Both the position numbers and the translations under genes were made by a program. From positions 186,001-250,000 of the forward strand of contig NZ_CP049107.1 in NCBI RefSeq assembly GCF_011044255.1: a stretch of 64,000 bases of DNA, in the 5' to 3' direction. The notes beneath the pieces were generated by a model. That model had not been told where the DNA came from. It did not search any database and worked only from the letters and a program-made list of their open reading frames with translations. The DNA comes from Rhizorhabdus phycosphaerae (GTDB taxonomy: Bacteria > Pseudomonadota > Alphaproteobacteria > Sphingomonadales > Sphingomonadaceae). Below are positions 17,416 through 26,158 of this stretch, piece after piece; positions within the stretch are counted from its first letter, which is position 1; the number at the start of each line of letters is the position of its first letter.

Positions 17416-19347
17416 TCAGTAGGTCAGGATCGCGTTGAACAGCACCGAATAATATCGGTTGTCCCCGCGTGAATTGGTGAACAGGTCCGCAAAGCCCTTC
17501 GACGGATCGAGAACCGCGCCCGACAGGCGGAAGACCACGTTCTGGATCATCGACGGGCGCCAGATGAGCGCGCCGGAAAGGTCCCATCCGATCGACTTTG
17601 GAATGCTGCCCTCGTTGCGCAGCTCACGCAGCGTCGCCGTATTCTCGAACCAAAGCCGGTTGAGATTGGTCGACAGGCGCAGTTGCGGTGCGAGGTCGAA
17701 ATCCGCGCCGACGCCGAGCAGCATCGTGCCCGGATTGTTGAAATTGGACTGGCCCTCTTCCTTCGTCGTGCGCAAGTCGTTGATCAGGCCGTTGCGCGGC
17801 GAGATCGAGACATTGACGCCGCCGCCCGCGAAGGGGACCGCCTGGCGGATCCAGTAGCTGGTATCGGCGCCGGCGAAGATCGGATTTTCGAAGATCGCCG
17901 AGAAGCCGTTCTCGGTATTGTCCTTGGGATCGCCGTCGCCCAAGGTGAACAGGCCGGAGCCGCGGATGCGGATCCAGTCGAGATCATAGCTGAGCTCGGC
18001 CGCTGCGAAGAGCGAACGGATCTTGGCCGGGCGCGAGGTGAAGAAGCTGTTCCGGTCCTTGCCGAACGCGCCATAGATCGTGCTCGACAGGTTGAACCGC
18101 TTCAGCCGTCCGTCGAGGCTGTAGCCCACATAATAGACGTCATATTCGCGCGGACGCTGGTCCCCCAGCAGGGCCGGGCGCGTCGGAAAGCCATTATGGT
18201 CGGTCACACGGCGCGTGTCCCGGTTCCAGTTGGCGGTGAACGAGGCAAGCGAGGTCAGGCCCGGTATCGGGAAATCCTGGACGAACAGGTTGCTGTGAAA
18301 GACATAATCGTTGCGCGGGCGGCGCGTGATGTCGTTCAGGCCGCTGTTCGTGTCCTTCTCGAGCCGCCAGAGCAGCGCGACATTATATTGGTAGCGGTTG
18401 TTGTCGCGGTTGCCGAACAGGCGCACGCCCAACTGGTTGTCCTGGAACAGGAAACCGCGGAAGTCGAAGTTGAACGGTTGGATGCCGATGCGGATCGAGT
18501 CGAAGTCGAAGCGGTCCGAGCGGTTGCCCAGATGCTTGTCGACGAACAGTTCCTGCAGGCCGAGGAAGCTGTCGGTGCGGTGCGATGGCCGAGTGGATTC
18601 GACGTGCAGGACGCGCCGTTCCTCCACGTTGACGTAATTGACCTGATAGGCGAGCGCGATGCGGTACTCGACGTCCGGTGGCTTGTAGGCGGTAGACCCC
18701 TTGGTCAGGCCGGCGCCGAGGATGAAGGTCTGCGCCAGGACCAGGCTCTTCTGACGACCGAATGTGTCGATCGCACCCGGATAGGAGCTGGTCTGGTCTG
18801 CGACCGGGGTAGGGAAGGAGCGGGGCTCGACGACCGTGTCCGACACGCCGTTGAGGCCGAAGAACCAGTCGTCTCCGGTGATCGGCAGGAAGAAGGGCTT
18901 CTTGTCGAGCTGGACCGGCCGGTCGCCTTTCAGGCCATTCTGGTGATAGGGATCGAAGGGTGAATGGCAGGTCGCCTGCAACCCAACGAAATTCTTGTCC
19001 GGGCACAGCGCCTTCACCAGACGCCAGCGGTCGGGGATCGGGAACTGGTCGGTCGGGAAGGCCTCGGGCGGGGGCGCTGCCACCGCGCCGACATTCTCCT
19101 GCTTCACTGCGGGCGGGAGCGTCTGGACATAGCCGGGGCGGCGGCGCCCATCGATCAGCGCGTCATCGACGGTCGTGCCGGGCTGGTCGGGCGAAACGGC
19201 CGAGGGTGTTGCCAGAAGGCGTTCGTCGCTGGCGCCGCTGGTCCCCTCCGTCGTCGAAGCGGGGGCCATGGTGTTGCCGCTGTCCGGCGCTGCCGAAGCC
19301 AGCGCCGCGGCCTGAAGCAGGAGGGTGGATAGCGCCGCTGCCATCAT
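17416..19347 (-). CDS. Outer-membrane beta-barrel protein of the multihaem cytochrome operon
   Basis: 643 residues. A signal peptide (about 1-19, ending LASA) is followed by a Pro/Ala-rich linker to about residue 110. From there alternating polar/hydrophobic strands rich in aromatic residues run to the end (RIALAYQVNYVNVEE, YQYNVALLWRLE, RLSTNLNRLWFEN), closing with FNAILTY, a terminal aromatic as in barrel proteins. No CXXCH is present; two Cys lie near the start of the barrel. I do not recognise a named family. Its start overlaps the lipoprotein stop by 4 bases, and the decahaem gene follows 8 bases later. Inferred role: the pore or sheath that holds or passes the cytochrome partner, by analogy with MtrB/PioB-type porins. 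Confidence 0.82.
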   Translation of the reverse strand: MMAAALSTLLLQAAALASAAPDSGNTMAPASTTEGTSGASDERLLATPSAVSPDQPGTTVDDALIDGRRRPGYVQTLPPAVKQENVGAVAAPPPEAFPTDQFPIPDRWRLVKALCPDKNFVGLQATCHSPFDPYHQNGLKGDRPVQLDKKPFFLPITGDDWFFGLNGVSDTVVEPRSFPTPVADQTSSYPGAIDTFGRQKSLVLAQTFILGAGLTKGSTAYKPPDVEYRIALAYQVNYVNVEERRVLHVESTRPSHRTDSFLGLQELFVDKHLGNRSDRFDFDSIRIGIQPFNFDFRGFLFQDNQLGVRLFGNRDNNRYQYNVALLWRLEKDTNSGLNDITRRPRNDYVFHSNLFVQDFPIPGLTSLASFTANWNRDTRRVTDHNGFPTRPALLGDQRPREYDVYYVGYSLDGRLKRFNLSSTIYGAFGKDRNSFFTSRPAKIRSLFAAAELSYDLDWIRIRGSGLFTLGDGDPKDNTENGFSAIFENPIFAGADTSYWIRQAVPFAGGGVNVSISPRNGLINDLRTTKEEGQSNFNNPGTMLLGVGADFDLAPQLRLSTNLNRLWFENTATLRELRNEGSIPKSIGWDLSGALIWRPSMIQNVVFRLSGAVLDPSKGFADLFTNSRGDNRYYSVLFNAILTY

Positions 19348-21356
19348 TTGCCGCCGCAGACGTCCTGATCGGACGTGTCGAGGAAGGGGGCGAACGGGCA
19401 GTTCACATAGCGCAGCCTGACGCCGGCGCCGATCGCCACGACGATCTGGTCCGCGCGAATGTCCTTGGGCGCGTTACCGACGCTGCCCACGCGTGCGCCG
19501 CCATTGTGGAGGCCCAGGAAGGAGATCATGTCGTCCTGATCGATGCCGTCGCCCGAAACGCCGATCGCGCCGACCAGCGTGTTGCCGCGATAGATCGGCA
19601 CCGAGCCCGGAAAGATCTGGATGCCGTTCTGGAGGCGGTTCTGCGACGCGCCGGAGACGTCGGGCGAAAAGGTGCAGCGCTGCCGCGTGTCCTGAGCCGA
19701 TGCGCCCAGCACGAAGCCGAGATGTTGCGCCAGATTGGTGAAGATCAGCGCGCTCTGAAGCCCGGTCGAGAAGGGGCTCCACTGATTGAGGGGGCGAGAC
19801 AGCGGGCCGTTGGGGCGATCGACTTCGCCGTCCGGGAAGAAGGGGCGCGACAGATTGCCGCCGGACCGGTCGGCAAAGGCCGTCTTGCCGGTCAAAGCCT
19901 GCGGATCGTTGAGGAAGGTGCGGACCTTCTGCACGAAGGACTGCACATCGCTGCTGGGATTGCCCAGCAGGTCCGGCGCCGCATGCGAACCCGAGAAGAA
20001 GGCCGCCGTTCGTGCCTTTTGCAGCGAGACATCGGTGCCGAACACGGGCGCGTCGGGCGACCGTGCCATGGCGAGGATCGACCCGCGCGTATCCACGATG
20101 GAGATGGTGACCTGTGCCCGGCTGTCGAGCGGCTTGCGGATCTGCGCCCGGGCCCGGCTCATCACCTTGAAGGCTTCTTCGATCACCGCCTTTACTTCGG
20201 CAGTGGTGAGCGGATTTGAGACTTCCGCACCATCGGTACCGCCGCGCACGGGGTAGCGATTGCTGCCGTTCCCGTCCGTCAGGATATAGGCGTCGACATT
20301 GTCGACCGTGGTGCCGGCGCTGCGCTCGGCGGCGGTAACCGGCCGATAGCCCGACGCTTCCGAGCCATAAGCGACGCCGGCGAGAATCGTCGGGGTCACC
20401 CCCTGCGCATAGTAGCCCGGGATGGAAACGAGCGACCCGGTTGCCGTTCCGGCGAAGGCGGAGAAGGCGCGGGCGGCACTGGGGTTCGATTTCAAATTCG
20501 GGGTCGATGCATCGCTGTAGCGAAGCTGTACCACCGCCTGGATATTATTGGCGCGGATCGCCTCGGGCGCCTCGAAGCCGATAGTGCCCGCCGTCGCGAT
20601 ATACTCGTCGTCGTCGGTGTCGATGTCATCGACATTGGGGTCATAGCCATAGAGCCCGTCGGACATCACGCCGATGCCGCCGACCACGACGCCATTCTTA
20701 TAGAGCGGGAAACCGCCGGGATCGGCGGCAAGGCCAAGCGGCGAACGTTTGGGGCCGATCAGTGCGGCAGCACCGCCTGCGGCCTTGTAGCGGCTGGCAA
20801 AATCGGAGCAGGGGAGCTGGCTGAACTGCACGCCAAACAGCGGGCCGGCCGCCAACTGATTGTTTCCTGGCGGGTAATGTTCCTGAACGATGAAGCTCGC
20901 GGTGCGGGTCGAAAAGGCATTGCCCGACGAGGATAGATAAGCGCCGGTGATGGCCTTGGCGATCGCACCGGCCGCCAGCGGATTGGCGGCTGGGGAGCCA
21001 TTGATCACAAGCCCTTCGACGTCGGTCGGCGTCACGACGCGGTGGGTCGTCTTGGCCATAAATACCGTCGGCGCGCCGGTCATCTGATAGACCGCGAGGA
21101 CATTGCCGACGCGATCGGTGATCGCGATCACCGAAGGCTTGTTGCGGGCGAGCGCTTCCTCGATCGCCTGGGCCAGCACCTTCTGCACATCGGCCGCCGT
21201 GAGCGATTCCTGGACGGGCGCGGCGTAAAGGCGGCTGTCCGTGGGCGTCGGGGTCGGCGTGGGTGTCGGGGCGCTGCCACCGCCGCCACCGCCGCAGGAA
21301 GCAAGGACGAAGGCGAGGCTGGTGAGAGCGGCTACCGAACGGGAACGAAGCATCAT
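19344..21356 (-). CDS. Lipoprotein with two GlcG/HbpS-like domains
   Basis: 670 residues. The lipobox LASC is followed by a Gly6 run and a (PT)n linker, so it is a lipid-anchored envelope protein. Two homologous halves follow (about 50-345 and 385-655). Each begins with LTAADVQKVLAQAIEEAL- or LTTAEVKAVIEEAFKVM-like helices, then VTISIVDTRGSILAMARSPDA-like strands, and ends with a glycine-rich VGGIGVMSDG or VGAIGVSGDG motif. That is the GlcG/HbpS (DUF336) pattern; HbpS of Streptomyces binds haem. It overlaps both operon neighbours by 4 bases. Possible roles are haem binding, redox sensing or assembly of the cytochromes; none is shown here. Confidence 0.85.
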   Translation of the reverse strand: MMLRSRSVAALTSLAFVLASCGGGGGGSAPTPTPTPTPTDSRLYAAPVQESLTAADVQKVLAQAIEEALARNKPSVIAITDRVGNVLAVYQMTGAPTVFMAKTTHRVVTPTDVEGLVINGSPAANPLAAGAIAKAITGAYLSSSGNAFSTRTASFIVQEHYPPGNNQLAAGPLFGVQFSQLPCSDFASRYKAAGGAAALIGPKRSPLGLAADPGGFPLYKNGVVVGGIGVMSDGLYGYDPNVDDIDTDDDEYIATAGTIGFEAPEAIRANNIQAVVQLRYSDASTPNLKSNPSAARAFSAFAGTATGSLVSIPGYYAQGVTPTILAGVAYGSEASGYRPVTAAERSAGTTVDNVDAYILTDGNGSNRYPVRGGTDGAEVSNPLTTAEVKAVIEEAFKVMSRARAQIRKPLDSRAQVTISIVDTRGSILAMARSPDAPVFGTDVSLQKARTAAFFSGSHAAPDLLGNPSSDVQSFVQKVRTFLNDPQALTGKTAFADRSGGNLSRPFFPDGEVDRPNGPLSRPLNQWSPFSTGLQSALIFTNLAQHLGFVLGASAQDTRQRCTFSPDVSGASQNRLQNGIQIFPGSVPIYRGNTLVGAIGVSGDGIDQDDMISFLGLHNGGARVGSVGNAPKDIRADQIVVAIGAGVRLRYVNCPFAPFLDTSDQDVCGGK

Positions 21357-22759
21357 TTGAGAGCCCTGATCGCCGCAGCGGCCTGGCCGAGAGCGGCGCG
21401 GAATTCTGCCGGCTTATAGGCATTGCTGTTGCCGACAGCCTTATATGCCCGGTCGATGGCGCCACGGGCCGACTTGGCCCGGGCTTCGCTGACATGGCCC
21501 TGGCGGACCAGCCCGTTCAGCAGCGTGTCGAGCGCCATCACCGCCTGCGCGGAGCCCTCATAGTCGGTGAAGCGCGGGGCCACGGTCTCTCCCGCGATGG
21601 CATCGACGATCGCGAAAGTCTGCGAGGAAGAGATCGGGCTGCGCGACAGGCTGTCGGCCAGCGCAGACGCCGCGCTGCCGAGCGTGCGCGCCGCAGCGAC
21701 GGCGCTCGTCCGGTCCTTCGCGAGCGCGGCATGGAAGCTCCGCGATGCCGCATCGAACTTGCCCGCCGCTCCCGGCGACAGCACCTTCGAAGCTGCCGAG
21801 AGCATGATCATGTTCTCGTCGTTGAACGGCGGCATGCCCGACGGGATGGGGCGCCCGGGGTTGGCGACCCAATTGGCCTTTCCATTTGGCCCGTCGACGA
21901 TCTGCCGGTGGCAGCTGTGGCAGTCGAAGAAATAGATTTCCGGGAAGACGCCGTCGCTGCCGAGGCGCGGATTGGCGAACAGGCTGGTGATACGGCTGAC
22001 TGCAGACGCCTGGCCGACGGCCCAGAGCTGGACATTGTCCATGCGCGACTTGCGCCGGACATAGTCTGCGTCTTCGTCATGATGCTGCTGGAGCGCCGAG
22101 AAGAGATCGACCTCGAAGGACACGCGCGGATGTCCCGCTGCCATGATCCGGTGCGAGACGAACTGGCCGGGACGGTCGCTGCCGAGATGGCAGTCCAGGC
22201 ACTTTTCGGCGCGTGCGCGGGGCTGATCAAGCGGGTAGAGCCCCTTGGCGACATTCGAAGCATGGGTCTGGCCGACGGCATAATGGCTGGAGAGCCAGTT
22301 TTGCGACGCTCCATGACAGCCCTCGCAGCCGACGCCGTCGCTGACCTGCCAGCGCGGACCGCGCGCACCGGCGGGGGCAGGGTCGGCATGGCAACCAAGG
22401 CATTCGGCGGCGGAGGTCGCGGAGCCTATCCCCATCTTCGCGGCAATGGCCTGGCCGCGCGAAGAGGCGAGCACGGCGAAGGCACGGCTGTGCGCGCCGG
22501 TGCTGCTCGAACTGTTCTGCCAGATAAGGATCTCGTCCTGGCGGACGACCTTGCCCGTCGGCTCGCTGCGGCCATGGCAGGTCGAGCCGGAGCAGGACGC
22601 CACGCCCATGTGAACGGTGGCAGTAGCGGGGGACGCGGAAGCGGCAACGGCACGCTCTGCTGCACCGCTTATGCCGAAGGCAAGCGCCGCCACGGCGAGG
22701 ATACCCGCCACGACCAGTCCGTACATGACGGACAGTCTGCTCGAGACTTTACCCCCCAA
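21353..22759 (-). CDS. Membrane-anchored pentahaem cytochrome, c554-like
   Basis: 468 residues. An N-terminal hydrophobic segment (12-32) may be an uncleaved anchor or signal. Haem sites: a CX4CH at 56-62 (CSGSTCH), then CXXCH at 120, 145, 187 and 280. The spacing and the GDGVGCEGCHG-like and CLDCH stretches recall the cytochrome c554 family. The last 140 residues have no haem site and are helical. The chosen start is TTG at 22759, with gggag 7 bases upstream; the ATG at 22726 has no ribosome binding site. It is the first gene of the four-gene operon. Inferred role: periplasmic electron transfer from the inner membrane to the outer-membrane partners. Confidence 0.87.
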   Translation of the reverse strand: MGGKVSSRLSVMYGLVVAGILAVAALAFGISGAAERAVAASASPATATVHMGVASCSGSTCHGRSEPTGKVVRQDEILIWQNSSSSTGAHSRAFAVLASSRGQAIAAKMGIGSATSAAECLGCHADPAPAGARGPRWQVSDGVGCEGCHGASQNWLSSHYAVGQTHASNVAKGLYPLDQPRARAEKCLDCHLGSDRPGQFVSHRIMAAGHPRVSFEVDLFSALQQHHDEDADYVRRKSRMDNVQLWAVGQASAVSRITSLFANPRLGSDGVFPEIYFFDCHSCHRQIVDGPNGKANWVANPGRPIPSGMPPFNDENMIMLSAASKVLSPGAAGKFDAASRSFHAALAKDRTSAVAAARTLGSAASALADSLSRSPISSSQTFAIVDAIAGETVAPRFTDYEGSAQAVMALDTLLNGLVRQGHVSEARAKSARGAIDRAYKAVGNSNAYKPAEFRAALGQAAAAIRALK

Positions 22760-22875
22760 TTCGGCGCTCCCTAACTGCCGATGCCCCTTCGTTACGCCAC
22801 CATTTGCCCCTGGGCGATCACGATGCCGTGACGTATCTCTCTTTCGCGTTCAAAGTGCAATCATTCAAACGCTTG

Positions 22876-24312
22876 TCAGTGCGGTCGCCGCCGGATGACG
22901 AGGTTCCGGATCTCGGTCATGTCCTCCATCGCGAAGCGCACGCCCTCGCGTCCGAGACCCGAATCCTTGACCCCGCCATAGGGCATGTTGTCGACCCGGT
23001 AGCTAGGCACGTCGTTGACCACGACACCGCCCACGTCGAGGTCGTCCCAGGCGTCGAGGATCTTGAAGATGTCGCGGGTGAAGATGCCTGCCTGCAGCCC
23101 GAATTTGGAGTCGTTGACGATGTCGAGCGCTTCCCTCCATTCGCTGAAGCGGATCAGGAAGGCGACCGGCCCGAAAGCTTCTTCGCGGTTGAGTTTGGTG
23201 TCCGGCGACACGCCTTCGAGCAAGGTCGCCTCGAGCATCGCGCCGTCGCGACCGCCGCCGCAGAGCAGGGTCGCACCCTTGGCGGTCGCCTCCTGAACCC
23301 ATCCATCGAGCCGTTCGGCTTCCTTGACGTCGATCATCGGTCCAACGAAGGTCTTCTCGTCGTGCGGATTGCCGGCGATCAGCGTCTTCGTCTTGGCGAC
23401 CAGCTTCTCCTTGAACGCGTCATAGATAGCGTCGTGGACCAGGATGCGCTGCACGCCGATGCACGACTGACCCGACTGGTAGAAAGCGCCGAAGACCACG
23501 CGCGCTACGGCGTCATCGAGATCGGCATCGGAATCGATGACGACGGCAGCATTGCCGCCGAGTTCCAGCACGACCTTCTTCTTGCCGGCGCGGGCCTTCA
23601 GGTCCCAGCCCACATCGGGCGATCCGGTGAAGGACAGCAGTTTCAGGCGATCGTCGGTGGTGAAAAGATCGGCCCCGTCGCGCGATGCAGGCAGGATCGA
23701 GAAAGCGCCCTTGGGCAGGTCGGTCTCGGCGAGCACCTCGCCCATGATGATCGCGCCGAGCGGCGTCCGGCTTGCCGGCTTCATGACGAAGGGGCAGCCG
23801 ACCGCGATGGCTGGCGCCACCTTGTGCGCGGCCAGGTTCAGCGGGAAGTTGAACGGCGAGATGAAGGAGCAGGGGCCGATCGGCACGCGCTTCCAGATGC
23901 CCTGATAGCCCTTGGCGCGTGGGCTGATGTCGAGCGGCTGGACCTCGCCGGTCATGCGGACCGATTCCTCGGCCGCGATCCGGAAGGTGTCGATCAGCCG
24001 TCCGACTTCGCCGCGCGAGTCGTTGATCGGCTTGCCGGCCTCGATGCACAGCGCATAGGCCAGTTCGTCCTTCCGTTCGGTGAAGCGGTCGACGCAGTGC
24101 TGCAACACGGCCTGGCGCTCATAGCTCGCCATCTTCGCCATAGGCTCGGCGGCCTTCACCGCCCAGCCGATCGCCGCGTCGATCGTCTTGGCGTCGGCCA
24201 GCGCAACCCGCGTCGCGACCTCGCCGGTGAACTTGTCGGTCACCTTCAGGTCGGTGTTCGGCTGCTGCGCCTCGTTGGCGAGGTACAGGGGGTAGGTGTC
24301 CTTGAGCTTCAT
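22876..24312 (-). CDS. NAD(P)-dependent aldehyde dehydrogenase
   Basis: 478 residues, an ALDH-superfamily enzyme. The catalytic Cys lies in FYQSGQSCIGVQR and the general-base Glu in VVLELGGNA; the Asn of FISPFNFPLNL is also present. Overall it resembles the GapN/lactaldehyde dehydrogenase branch, so the substrate may be a small hydroxy- or phospho-aldehyde. The start was set at MKLKDTYPL (24312). The ThDP enzyme gene lies 69 bases upstream on the same strand, suggesting one pathway. The exact substrate cannot be read from the sequence. Confidence 0.85.
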   Translation of the reverse strand: MKLKDTYPLYLANEAQQPNTDLKVTDKFTGEVATRVALADAKTIDAAIGWAVKAAEPMAKMASYERQAVLQHCVDRFTERKDELAYALCIEAGKPINDSRGEVGRLIDTFRIAAEESVRMTGEVQPLDISPRAKGYQGIWKRVPIGPCSFISPFNFPLNLAAHKVAPAIAVGCPFVMKPASRTPLGAIIMGEVLAETDLPKGAFSILPASRDGADLFTTDDRLKLLSFTGSPDVGWDLKARAGKKKVVLELGGNAAVVIDSDADLDDAVARVVFGAFYQSGQSCIGVQRILVHDAIYDAFKEKLVAKTKTLIAGNPHDEKTFVGPMIDVKEAERLDGWVQEATAKGATLLCGGGRDGAMLEATLLEGVSPDTKLNREEAFGPVAFLIRFSEWREALDIVNDSKFGLQAGIFTRDIFKILDAWDDLDVGGVVVNDVPSYRVDNMPYGGVKDSGLGREGVRFAMEDMTEIRNLVIRRRPH

Positions 24313-24381
24313 CGCAGTGGTCCGTCCATTCGGGTCATCGGGCGCCCCGCCCATCGCCTGCGGCGATGACGGGGCCGGCCG

Positions 24382-26034
24382 TCAGGAAAGCTGCTTGCTC
24401 AACGTCTTGATGTCCTTGTTGAGAATCTGGTCGTTCTCCGAATAGTCCACCGGACAATCGATCAGATGCACGCCTGGCGTATCGAGACATTTCTTGAGCA
24501 ATTGCGTCAGATGCTCGGCGCTCTCGACGCGATAGCCGTCGGCACCGTAGCTTTCGGCATATTTGACGAAATCCGGGTTGTTGTAGGTCAGGCCCCAATC
24601 CTTGAAGCCCATATTCGCCTGCTTCCAGCGGATCATGCCGTAGCTGTTGTCGTTGAGGATCAGGACGGTGAGGTTCAGCCCGAGCCGGACCGCCGTCTCC
24701 ATCTCCTGGCTGTTCATCATGAAGCCGCCGTCGCCGCAGATCGCCATGATCTTGCGGTCGGGATAGACCATCGCCGAAGCCATGGCCGACGGCAGACCCG
24801 CGCCCATCGTCGCCAGCGCATTGTCGAGCAGCACGGTGTTCTGCTGGCGTGCCGGATAGTTGCGGGCGAACCAGATCTTGTAGACGCCATTGTCGAGGCA
24901 GATGATGCCGTCGGCGGGCATCGCCTTGCGCACTTCGCGCACCAGATGGGGCGGGAAGATCGGGAAGCGGGTGTCGTCTTCGAGCGACTCGGTGTGGGCG
25001 ACCTCGGCCTGGCGGGCCTTATGCATGAAGTCGAAATTCCACCGGCCCGAGGGGACGATGTCCTTCTGCATCTTCCAGATCGCGTTGGCGATGTCGCCGA
25101 TCACCTCGACCTGCGGGAAATAGACGGGGTCTACCTCTGCGGTCTTCGAGCTGACATGGATGACCGGAGTTCCGCCATTCTGCATGAAGAAGGGCGGTTT
25201 TTCGATCACGTCATGGCCGACATTGATGATCAGGTCGGCATGCTCGATCGACCGGTGGACGAAGTCGCCGGCGGACAGCGCCGCGCAGCCGAGGAACTTC
25301 GGATGGCATTCGTCAATCACGCCCTTGCCCAGCTGGGTGGTGACGAAGGGGATTCCGGTCTTCTCGATGAACTGGAGCAGCATCCGGCCGGTCTGTTTGC
25401 GGTTGCCACCGGCGCCGATGACGAGGATCGGCGATTTCGCGTCCTCGATCATCTTCACCGCAGCGCGCACGGCCTTGTCCTCGGCCTCAGGGCGCCGCGC
25501 GAGCGAGGCCTTCAACGGACGCGAGTCGGTATGCTCGTCGGCGATGTCCTCGGGAAACTCGATATGGGTCGCGCCCGGCTTTTCTTCTTCGGCCAGGCGA
25601 TAGGCCTCGCGGATGCGGCTCGGAATATTGTCGGCCGAGGCGAGCTGATGCGTGAATTTGGTGATCGGCTTCATCATCTCGACGACTTCGAGTATCTGGA
25701 AGCGGCCCTGCTTGGACTTCTTGATCGGCTTCTGGCCGGTCACCATCAGGATCGGCATGCCGCCGAGCTGGGCATAGGCCGCCGCGGTCACGAAATTGGT
25801 CGCACCCGGCCCGAGCGTCGCCATGCAAACCCCGGTCTTGCCGGTGTGGCGCCCATAGGTGGCTGCCATGAAGCCGGCACCCTGTTCGTGCCGCGTGAGG
25901 ATCAGCTTGATCTTCTTGGAGCGGGACAGGCTGTCCAGCATGTCGAGATTTTCTTCGCCGGGAACGCCGAAGATATATTCACAGCCCTCTTCCTCCAGAC
26001 ATTGGATGAAGAGATCGGATGCCTTGGTCGCCAT
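24382..26034 (-). CDS. Acetolactate synthase-like thiamine-diphosphate enzyme
   Basis: 550 residues with the three-domain ThDP enzyme layout. The cofactor-activating Glu is in LTRHEQGAGFMA; the metal/ThDP motif is GDGGFMMNSQEMETAV...NDNSYGM. The stretch PITKFTHQLASADNIPSRI resembles catabolic acetolactate synthase (AlsS) more than biosynthetic IlvB, and no small regulatory subunit gene is adjacent. The start has gaggggg 5 bases upstream. It is followed by an aldehyde dehydrogenase, so a different decarboxylating or ligating activity that yields or consumes an aldehyde is possible. Confidence 0.82.
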   Translation of the reverse strand: MATKASDLFIQCLEEEGCEYIFGVPGEENLDMLDSLSRSKKIKLILTRHEQGAGFMAATYGRHTGKTGVCMATLGPGATNFVTAAAYAQLGGMPILMVTGQKPIKKSKQGRFQILEVVEMMKPITKFTHQLASADNIPSRIREAYRLAEEEKPGATHIEFPEDIADEHTDSRPLKASLARRPEAEDKAVRAAVKMIEDAKSPILVIGAGGNRKQTGRMLLQFIEKTGIPFVTTQLGKGVIDECHPKFLGCAALSAGDFVHRSIEHADLIINVGHDVIEKPPFFMQNGGTPVIHVSSKTAEVDPVYFPQVEVIGDIANAIWKMQKDIVPSGRWNFDFMHKARQAEVAHTESLEDDTRFPIFPPHLVREVRKAMPADGIICLDNGVYKIWFARNYPARQQNTVLLDNALATMGAGLPSAMASAMVYPDRKIMAICGDGGFMMNSQEMETAVRLGLNLTVLILNDNSYGMIRWKQANMGFKDWGLTYNNPDFVKYAESYGADGYRVESAEHLTQLLKKCLDTPGVHLIDCPVDYSENDQILNKDIKTLSKQLS

Positions 26035-26158
26035 ATGTGCCCCCTCTTGCGCGTCGCGCCCCTGCTGCGACCGAAGAATGGAGGATTGCTATTGCATTTC
26101 CACGACGCCGAACAGGCTCTTTTTGAGCGCCCAGGCCAATTGATTCCGCAACGGAAAT

